DNA of 64,000 bases from Frigidibacter sp. ROC022 (GTDB taxonomy: Bacteria > Pseudomonadota > Alphaproteobacteria > Rhodobacterales > Rhodobacteraceae): NCBI RefSeq assembly GCF_024723735.1, contig NZ_JANQDU010000003.1:620001-684000 (forward strand), read 5' to 3'. The notes below the pieces were generated by a model, which saw nothing but the letters and a program-made list of their open reading frames with translations, was not told the DNA's origin and searched no databases. How positions within the stretch are numbered: the first letter of the stretch is position 1; each line of letters opens with the position of its first letter. Positions 57,866-64,000 of the stretch are shown here, in pieces. Both the position numbers and the translations under genes were made by a program.

Positions 57866-58696
57866 TCAGTCTTCGGGGAACCCCTTGGCGACATGGTCGC
57901 GGATCAACCCGGCGCCGATCGCCACCAGCCGTTCGGCCAGGACCTTGCCGGTCTCGGCCTTGCTGTAGGCCGGGTCGCCACCCCAGACGCCATGCGGGGC
58001 GGCTTCCAGCGCCTCGACAGGGGCCTGGATCTTGGCGCCGGCGTATTTGATCGCGTTGATCCCGCCGACCTCGGCGCCGCGGATCGTGCCGCCCGTGGAG
58101 GGCGCCTGGCGCAGGTCGGGCCGCAGAATCTGCGGATAGTAATGCAGTCCGATCGAGGTCAGCGGATCACCGCCATGCCCCGAGACCTTGGCCGCCTCCT
58201 CGGGGCCGAGTATCTCTTTCAGCAACTCGTAGCTGATCTGCCAGAGATACATCGCCGGCGCGAAAATCCCGGCCTTGCGGCGCCAGCGCATCGTGACCTC
58301 GGTCAACGCGGTGACATTGCCGCCATGGCCGTTGATGATCAGTATCTTCTTCAGCCCGTGCCGGGTCAGGCAGGCGAACATGTCGTCGAGCAGGGCGACC
58401 AGCGTCGATTGCGACATCGCGATGCCGCCATGGGTCGAGCCGAAGTAATCGGCGCCGCCGAAGGGGATCGGCGGGGTGACGAAGGTGGGCACGCCCATGC
58501 CGCGGGCGGCCCGGGCGATGTCGAGCGCCACGCATTCGGCGGCCAGGTAGTCGCCCATCGGCGCATGGGTGCCCTGATCCTCCATCGAGCCCATCGGCAG
58601 CACCACCACCGCCTCTTCGGTGAGAAAACGGCGCGACTCCTCGCTGGTCAGTTCGGCGATCTTGAGTTTTTCGGTCTTGAGAGCTTCGGTGGTCAT
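57866..58696 (-). CDS. Creatininase-family amidohydrolase
   Basis: 276-residue metal-dependent hydrolase of the creatininase/FAPy-deformylase/MftE fold. Metal ligands are in MGSMEDQGTHAPMGDYL (Glu, His, Asp) and INGHGGNVTAL (His), with a further VSGHGGDPLTS. Members open cyclic or formyl amides; the substrate here is unknown. It is 12 bases after the last Dpp-type ATPase gene on the same strand, so it should act on the imported compound. Confidence 0.88.
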   Translation of the reverse strand: MTTEALKTEKLKIAELTSEESRRFLTEEAVVVLPMGSMEDQGTHAPMGDYLAAECVALDIARAARGMGVPTFVTPPIPFGGADYFGSTHGGIAMSQSTLVALLDDMFACLTRHGLKKILIINGHGGNVTALTEVTMRWRRKAGIFAPAMYLWQISYELLKEILGPEEAAKVSGHGGDPLTSIGLHYYPQILRPDLRQAPSTGGTIRGAEVGGINAIKYAGAKIQAPVEALEAAPHGVWGGDPAYSKAETGKVLAERLVAIGAGLIRDHVAKGFPED

Positions 58697-58708
58697 GTCA
58701 GGCCTCTG

Positions 58709-59674
58709 TCAGGAAAGGATGTCGTCTCGGATGCAGGCCGTCAGTTGGCCTTCTCCGGCCGGGCGCAGGGCCGGGACGGCCTGGGCGCATTCGGGCAACG
58801 CATAGGGGCAACGGGTGCGGAAGACGCAGCCCGAAGGCGGGTTCATCGGGCTGGGGATCTCGCCGGTCAGCCTGATCCGCGCCTGCCGCGGGGCCAGGCT
58901 GGGTTCGGCCGAGACCAGCGCCGCCGTGTAGGGGTGGCGCGGGGCGAAATGAATCCGGTCTGCCGGGCCGAGTTCCATCACCCGGCCCAGATAGAGCACC
59001 ATCACCCGGTCCGAGATGAAGCGGACCACCGACAGGTCATGGCTGATGAACAGGATCGAGATGCCGGTGCGGGCGCGAAGATCGGCCAGCAGGTTGAGTA
59101 TCTGGGCCTGGATCGACACGTCGAGCGCCGAAACGGCTTCGTCCGCGACGATGAAACGTGGTTCGACCGCCAGCGCCCGCGCAATGCCGATCCGCTGCCG
59201 CTGGCCGCCCGAGAACTCGTGCGGCCGCCGGTCGAGCGCCTGCGGCGAGAGGCCGACCATCTGGACCAGCTCGTTCAGCCGGGGTGTCCGGCGCTGGCCG
59301 GTATGCAGCCCGTGGGTATCCAGCGCCTCGGCCAGCGCCGCCCGCACCGTCTTGCGCGGGTCGAGACTGGCATAGGGGTCCTGGAAGATGATCTGCATGT
59401 CCTTGCGGGCGGCGCGCAGCTCTTCGGTGCTCAGCGCCCGCAGGTCGCGGCCGTCGAAGCGGATCGAGCCGGTCTCGGGCTCGATCAGTCGCAGCACCGC
59501 CTTGCCGATCGTCGATTTGCCCGAGCCGCTTTCGCCGACGAGGCCCAGAACCTCGCCCGGTGCGATGCTCAGCGAGACCCCGGCCAGCGCCTGCATGGTC
59601 CGGCGCCGGAACAGGCCGCGGCGGCCGACCGGATAGGCCTTGGAGAGATCGCTGACTTCCAGGAGTGCGGTCAT
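58709..59674 (-). CDS. Dipeptide/oligopeptide ABC transporter ATP-binding protein (DppF/OppF type)
   Basis: 321 residues from ATG 59674, overlapping the preceding stop as ATGA. Walker A is GESGSGKST, the QDPYASLDPRKTV segment is typical of OppF/DppF, the signature is FSGGQRQRIGIARALA, and the C-terminal oligo-HPY zone carries Cys residues (CVFRTRCPYALPEC) that in relatives bind an iron-sulphur cluster. It is the second ATPase of the importer. Confidence 0.92.
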   Translation of the reverse strand: MTALLEVSDLSKAYPVGRRGLFRRRTMQALAGVSLSIAPGEVLGLVGESGSGKSTIGKAVLRLIEPETGSIRFDGRDLRALSTEELRAARKDMQIIFQDPYASLDPRKTVRAALAEALDTHGLHTGQRRTPRLNELVQMVGLSPQALDRRPHEFSGGQRQRIGIARALAVEPRFIVADEAVSALDVSIQAQILNLLADLRARTGISILFISHDLSVVRFISDRVMVLYLGRVMELGPADRIHFAPRHPYTAALVSAEPSLAPRQARIRLTGEIPSPMNPPSGCVFRTRCPYALPECAQAVPALRPAGEGQLTACIRDDILS

Positions 59675-61593
59675 GCTCCGGCCTCGCGTTCTTGCGGCTG
59701 ATCGGCGCCGGGGGCGAAGAAGCACCGGGCGGCACGGGTGCCGGTGGGATAGAGTTCGGGACGTGACTCGGCGCAGCAGGGCCGGGCCTGCGGGCAGCGG
59801 TCGCGGAAGGCGCAGCCCGAGGGCCGGGCCTCGGGGCGGGCAGGGGTGCCGGCGATCGCCGCCAGCCGGTCGCCGCGCGAGGAATGCAGGTCCTCATGCG
59901 CCGAGGGCATGCTGTCGAGCAGCGCCCGGGTGTAGGGATGGTGCGGGGTCGCCAAGACCTCGGCGGCGGGACCCTGCTCGACCACTTCGCCGGCATACAT
60001 CACCGCGATCTGGTCGGCGATCTCGGCGACGATGCCCAGGTTGTGGCTGATGAAGAGCAGGCTCATTCCCGCCGCATATTCCTGGCGCAGGCGTTGCAGC
60101 AGCTCGACGATCTCGGCCTGGATGGTGACGTCCAGCGCCGTCGTCGGCTCGTCCGCGATCATCAGCTTCGGCTCGCCCGACAGCGCCATGGCGATCATCA
60201 CGCGTTGCCGCATCCCGCCCGACAACTCGTGCGGATAGCTGTCGATCCGGCGCCCGGCCTCGGGGATGCCGACGAGATCGAGAAGCTCGACGGCGCGGGC
60301 CCGGGCCTCTTCGGCCGAGATCGCCTTGTGGGCGCGGATCGCCTCGATCATCTGGGCGCCGATCCGGTGGATCGGGTTCAGCGAGGTCATCGGCTCCTGG
60401 AAGATCATCGCCACATCGTTGCCGCGCAGGTCCTCGGTCTCGCGCTCGCCCAGGGTGGCCAGATCGACGGTGCCGCCCGTCTTGCGGTGGATCAGGATGC
60501 GCCCGCCGGCGGGCCGGATCGCCGAGGGCAGCAGTCCCATCAGCGCCAGCGAGGTCAGGGACTTGCCCGAGCCGCTTTCGCCGACCAGTGCGGTGCATTC
60601 GTTCTGCCGCAGGGTCAGCGTGACGCCGTCGATCAGCGCCAGCGGGCCTTCGGGGCGGGGCAGGGCCAGCCGCAGGTCCTTCACCTGGGCAACCACATCG
60701 GCGTCGAGTATCTGCGCCGGTCCGGCGGCCGCGGCGGCGGCATCCGCCCGGGCCTTGGCTATCTCGTCCTTGCCGGCGCTCTCGCCATGTTTCGGGTCCA
60801 GCGTGTCGCGCAGCCGGTCGCAGAAGAAGTTGATCGACCAGATGGTCAGCGTCAGCGCCGCGCATGGAACCAGGATGCCGGTGGGGTCCTGGTTCATGAA
60901 CGCGCGGGCGCCGCGGATCATCTGGCCCCAGGACGGGGCCGGGGGCACGACGCCGAGGCCGAGGAAGGACAACCCGCTTTCGATCGTGATCGAGGCGGCG
61001 GCGGTCAGCGAGAACTGCACCGAGATCGGGCCCAGAATGTTCGGCAGCACGGTGCGCAGCACGATCCGGCGCGGCGCCGCGCCCAGGGCACGGGCGGCCT
61101 CGACGAAATCCAGCGCCGCGACGCGCAGCGCCTCGGAAAAGGCGATCCGGGCGAAGGCCGGGAAATAGAGCACCGAGAGCACCGCCACCAGGGTGGTGAC
61201 ACCGGGGCCGAACAGGGTCACGACCAGCAGCGCCAGCAGGATCGGCGGGAAGCAGAGCACGACATCGGACAGCCGCATGGTGACGAATTCGAACGGGCCG
61301 CGGAAATAGGCGCCGATCAGGCCGAAGAGCGTGCCGACGACACAGGCGATGACCGAGGCGAGGAAGGCCACGGTCAGCGAGACCCGACCGCCGTAGAGAA
61401 CCCGGGCCAGCCGGTCGCGGCCGAACTCGTCCTGGCCCAGCCAGTGCGACCAGCTGGGCAGCGCCATCCGGTCCTTCACCGAGATCGAGATCGGATCGGC
61501 CGACATGATCATCGGCCCGAACACCAGGGTCATGACCAGCGCCAGGAGGATCAGGCTGGGCAGGCGCATCGGCTTGGGCAGGGACAGGCTCAT
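59671..61593 (-). CDS. Fused Dpp-type permease (DppC) and ATP-binding protein (DppD)
   Basis: 640 residues. About 1-268 are a DppC-like permease (HWLGQDEFGRDRLARVLYGGRVSL, coupling loop VEAARALGAAPRRIVLRTVLPNI). A linker rich in Ala follows (268-300). About 300-640 are a DppD-like ATPase with Walker A GESGSGKS (338-345), QEPMTSLNP, signature LSGGMRQRVMIAMAL and the C-terminal oligo-HPY Cys region. The reading frame is continuous with no stop or frameshift. Permease-ATPase fusions occur in this family but are a minority. Confidence 0.92.
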   Translation of the reverse strand: MSLSLPKPMRLPSLILLALVMTLVFGPMIMSADPISISVKDRMALPSWSHWLGQDEFGRDRLARVLYGGRVSLTVAFLASVIACVVGTLFGLIGAYFRGPFEFVTMRLSDVVLCFPPILLALLVVTLFGPGVTTLVAVLSVLYFPAFARIAFSEALRVAALDFVEAARALGAAPRRIVLRTVLPNILGPISVQFSLTAAASITIESGLSFLGLGVVPPAPSWGQMIRGARAFMNQDPTGILVPCAALTLTIWSINFFCDRLRDTLDPKHGESAGKDEIAKARADAAAAAAGPAQILDADVVAQVKDLRLALPRPEGPLALIDGVTLTLRQNECTALVGESGSGKSLTSLALMGLLPSAIRPAGGRILIHRKTGGTVDLATLGERETEDLRGNDVAMIFQEPMTSLNPIHRIGAQMIEAIRAHKAISAEEARARAVELLDLVGIPEAGRRIDSYPHELSGGMRQRVMIAMALSGEPKLMIADEPTTALDVTIQAEIVELLQRLRQEYAAGMSLLFISHNLGIVAEIADQIAVMYAGEVVEQGPAAEVLATPHHPYTRALLDSMPSAHEDLHSSRGDRLAAIAGTPARPEARPSGCAFRDRCPQARPCCAESRPELYPTGTRAARCFFAPGADQPQEREAGA

Positions 61594-62543
61594 GTCAGCC
61601 GGATCCGCGGATCGAGCAGGGAATAGGCGACCTCGACGAGGAAGTTGATCGCGATGAAGATCGCCGCGACGGTCAGGATCACGGCCCGGACCGAGGGATA
61701 GTCGCGCTGCTGCACCGAAGAGACGAGAAAGCCCGACAGCCCCGGCCAGTTGTAGACGAACTCGACCAGCACGGTAGAGCCCAGCAGGATGCCCAGTTGC
61801 AGGCCGACCACGGTGATCACCGGGCCGAGCGCGTTGCGCAGGATGTGCCGGCGCACTACCTGGCGGCGGCGCAGGCCCTTGGCGATGCCGGTGCGCACCC
61901 AGTCATGGGCGCGCATCTCGAGCACGCTGGCCCGGGTCATCCGGAAGATGATCGTCATCAGGTGCAGCGCCACGGTGACGGTCGGCAGGATCAGCATCTG
62001 CACATGCATCCATGGGTCCTGGGCAAAGGCGACATAGCCGCCGGCGGGCAGGATGCGCAGCACCTGGGCGAAGAGATAGATGAACAGCGTGCCCGAGACG
62101 AAGCCGGGGATCGAGGTGAACAGCGCGTTTACCGCCGAGGCGGCGCGGTCAAAGCGTTTCCCGGCATTCAGACCCGCATAGGTGCCGGCCGGGATCGCCA
62201 GCGCCAGCGCCACGACCATCGAGACCGCGATCAGCTCCAGCGTCCGGGGCAGGCGCAGGGCAATGGTTTCGGAAATCGGGGTGCCGTCGATCAGCGAGTC
62301 GCCGAAGTCGAACCGCGCCGTATCGGCGAGGAAGCTGACATATTGCTCGGCGACGGGCCGATCGAGGCCCATCTTCTTGCGCAGGTTCTCCACCGCATCG
62401 GTGCTGGCATCGGCACCGCCGGTGGTCAGCAGAAGTTCGGCGGGATCGCCGGGGACGATCAGCAGGACCGAGAACACGATCGTGCCGACCACCCAAAGCA
62501 TCACCAGCGCCGTCGTGAGACGGCGGAGAACATAGCTTGTCAT
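61590..62543 (-). CDS. Dipeptide/oligopeptide ABC transporter permease (DppB type)
   Basis: 317-residue six-span permease. It has the start TSYVLRRLTTALVMLWVVGTIVFSVLLIVPGDPAE, the GLDRPVAEQYVSFLADTARFDFGDS segment, and the coupling loop DWVRTGIAKGLRRRQVVRRHILRNAL. It overlaps the fused gene by 4 bases and follows the binding-protein gene by 7. It partners the DppC half of the fusion. Confidence 0.93.
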   Translation of the reverse strand: MTSYVLRRLTTALVMLWVVGTIVFSVLLIVPGDPAELLLTTGGADASTDAVENLRKKMGLDRPVAEQYVSFLADTARFDFGDSLIDGTPISETIALRLPRTLELIAVSMVVALALAIPAGTYAGLNAGKRFDRAASAVNALFTSIPGFVSGTLFIYLFAQVLRILPAGGYVAFAQDPWMHVQMLILPTVTVALHLMTIIFRMTRASVLEMRAHDWVRTGIAKGLRRRQVVRRHILRNALGPVITVVGLQLGILLGSTVLVEFVYNWPGLSGFLVSSVQQRDYPSVRAVILTVAAIFIAINFLVEVAYSLLDPRIRLT

Positions 62544-62550
62544 CGGTCGC

Positions 62551-64000
62551 TCAGCTCACCGCGCTCTCGTCGAGCACATAGGCGGTCGAGCCGTTCAGCC
62601 AGCCCGGGAAGCAGTGGAACCCGGTGACCGAGCCGCTGTCGAAGGCATGTGCCTGGGTCCGCCAGTTCAGCGGCACCTGCGGCACCTCGTCGTAATAGGC
62701 CTGGTAGAGCTCCTTGTAGATCGCCTCGCGCTTGGCGGGGTCGATCTCGGCGCGGCCGGCCTCGAGCAGACCGTCGATCCTCTCCGAGGAGAAGCCGAAG
62801 GACCGGACATAGTTCGCATCGCCCGAATGCAGCAGGTTCCACATCGCGTCGGGGTCGTTGTAGAAGCCCGACAGCCCGTGCACCGCGATGTCGTAGTTGC
62901 CTTCCTTGCCGGCCTTGATCCGGCTCGACCAGTCCGGCAGGTCGAGGGTCGCGTTGATCCCGACCATTGCCAGATAGGCCTGCACGATCGAGGCCGTGTC
63001 CTGGTGCATCCCGTAGGTCGAGGTGGCCAGAAGGGTGCAGTCGAACCCGTTCGGATAGCCGGCTTCGGCCAGCATCGCCTTGGCCTTCTCGGGGTCGTAG
63101 GTCCATTCCGCATCCGGGTTCGACAGATCGAACTGCGAGCCCTTGGGGTTCGGGAAGCCCAGAAGCGGCTCGCCGTTGCCGGCGAAGGCGGCGTCGATCA
63201 CGTCCTGGCGCTTGATCGCGTAGCCCACGGCACGGCGGACCAGCGGATCGGCAAAGGGGCCTTCCTTGGCGACATTGAACAGAACCAGCATGAACGGGCC
63301 CTGGGTCGCCGAGATCTCCAGCCGGTCCGAGTTCCGGACGTTCTCGAACTGCTGCCAGGGCAGGTATTCGATCACATCGACATCGCCGGCTTCCAGCGCC
63401 GCGAAACGCAGGTTCTCGTCGGCATAGGCGATGAAGCGGATGGTGTCGGAAAGCGGCTGCCCGGCGTCGTAGAAGTCGGGGAAGCGCTCCAGCTCGACAT
63501 AGACGCCCTTTTCCTGGGACTTGATCGTGTAGGGGCCGGCGCCGATCGGATCATCCTCGGCACTGCCGGCCCAGACGATGCCGGCGCAGTAGTTGGCGAG
63601 GATCTGGGTGAAGACCGCCGAGGGTTCCTTGAGCGTGATCTTCAGGGTCTTGTCGTCGAGGGCTTCCATCGTGTCCACGTTCTGGAAGCTGGCCTTCAGA
63701 TAGGCGGTGCTTTCGGGGGCCATGATCGCCGAGAAGCTGTAGATCACGTCCTCGGCGGTCACCGGCTCGCCGTTGTGGAACTTGGCATTGGCGCGCAGCT
63801 TGAAGATCAGCGTCTGCGCATCGGGCTGCTCGACGCTCTCGGCCAGTTCCGGCACCAGCTTGGCATCCTGATCATAGCCCATCAGGCCGCGGAAGATCAT
63901 CAGCTTCACCGTGTTGGCGGCGTTGCCGTTGGTCTCCCAGGGCGCCAGCGACGGCGGGAAGGTGGAAAGACCGTAGCGCAGGGTCTTCATGCTCTGCGCC
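62551..64000 (-). CDS. ABC transporter substrate-binding protein, family 5 (DppA/OppA type), 5' end outside window
   Basis: Receptor of the Dpp-type importer. The frame is open to the window edge; the codons before Met63990 read Ala-Gln-Ser, which looks like a signal-peptide cleavage site, so the true start and signal are off the window. Family features: LAPWETNGNAANTVKLMIFRGLMGYDQD, FKLRANAKFHNGEPVTAEDVIYSF, and DPEKAKAMLAEAGYPNG near the end. The ligand could be a peptide or another small organic compound; the creatininase and aldehyde dehydrogenase nearby favour a nitrogenous compound (inference). Confidence 0.9.
   Translation of the reverse strand, partial: AQSMKTLRYGLSTFPPSLAPWETNGNAANTVKLMIFRGLMGYDQDAKLVPELAESVEQPDAQTLIFKLRANAKFHNGEPVTAEDVIYSFSAIMAPESTAYLKASFQNVDTMEALDDKTLKITLKEPSAVFTQILANYCAGIVWAGSAEDDPIGAGPYTIKSQEKGVYVELERFPDFYDAGQPLSDTIRFIAYADENLRFAALEAGDVDVIEYLPWQQFENVRNSDRLEISATQGPFMLVLFNVAKEGPFADPLVRRAVGYAIKRQDVIDAAFAGNGEPLLGFPNPKGSQFDLSNPDAEWTYDPEKAKAMLAEAGYPNGFDCTLLATSTYGMHQDTASIVQAYLAMVGINATLDLPDWSSRIKAGKEGNYDIAVHGLSGFYNDPDAMWNLLHSGDANYVRSFGFSSERIDGLLEAGRAEIDPAKREAIYKELYQAYYDEVPQVPLNWRTQAHAFDSGSVTGFHCFPGWLNGSTAYVLDESAVS

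Overview
The window is GC-rich chromosomal DNA from an alphaproteobacterium, most likely a member of the Rhodobacterales (Rhodobacter/Paracoccus/Rhodovulum-like). The evidence is a circularly permuted two-piece tmRNA gene, a B12-dependent class II ribonucleotide reductase, a TakP-type keto-acid TRAP receptor, a HemB with the Rhodobacter-type metal-site sequence, and a small membrane protein of a type familiar from Rhodobacterales genomes. Genes are dense, with many 1-8 base start/stop overlaps. I see no insertion sequence, integrase, phage or CRISPR array, so this looks like ordinary chromosome with a strong solute-import theme.

Layout. 1-0.4 kb: end of an unrecognised gene. 0.45-6.2 kb (minus): a complete branched-chain amino-acid ABC importer, livH-livM-livG-livF-DUF6867-livJ, ending in a clear terminator. 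6.4-8.0 kb (minus): an exported trypsin-like protease and a polar amino-acid binding protein. 8.2-13.6 kb (minus): a carbohydrate ABC importer operon (Tat-type binding protein, two permeases, Gfo/Idh/MocA oxidoreductase, MalK-type ATPase), divergent from a second Gfo/Idh/MocA oxidoreductase across a promoter region with TAAC/GTTA dyads. 15.1-19.5 kb: a long leader with NrdR-box-like palindromes, then nrdJ. 19.8-21.3 kb: a lysine-rich coiled-coil protein and a small exported EF-hand protein. 21.3-23.8 kb (minus): ilvIH behind a complete attenuator (promoter, 15-residue leader peptide with Leu-Val-Ile-Val, antiterminator, terminator). 24.1-30.9 kb: two tandem TakP-like TRAP receptors, a LysR regulator, a DUF4386 protein, and divergently placed dctQM whose DctM carries a PPGLGGG-repeat tail. 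31.2-31.6 kb (minus): permuted ssrA.

31.7-36.5 kb: a cupin, a polyamine-type binding protein, and a DUF2182-DUF1326-DinB-acuI run. 36.5-46 kb: a SYLF lipoprotein, hemB, a small membrane protein, mfd, and an operon of acyl-CoA ligase, FrnE-like DsbA and Bcr/CflA exporter. 46-52.6 kb: a lipoprotein, tgt, exoD, a membrane protein, lon with a sigma-32-type promoter, and an HU-like protein with an acidic tail. 52.6-54.8 kb (minus): a tandem array of five near-identical 70-72-residue exported hydrophobic proteins plus one decayed copy; I recognise no function for this and it is the most unusual locus here. 55.0 kb: tRNA-Val(CAC). 55.2-64 kb: aldehyde dehydrogenase divergent from a LysR regulator with a perfect palindrome between them, then creatininase-family hydrolase and a Dpp/Opp-type ABC importer in which one permease and one ATPase are fused.

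At least five importers or their receptors lie in 64 kb: Liv, sugar ABC, TRAP, polyamine-type SBP and Dpp. This suggests a metabolically versatile heterotroph. All functional calls come from reading translated sequence and motifs; no database search was run.
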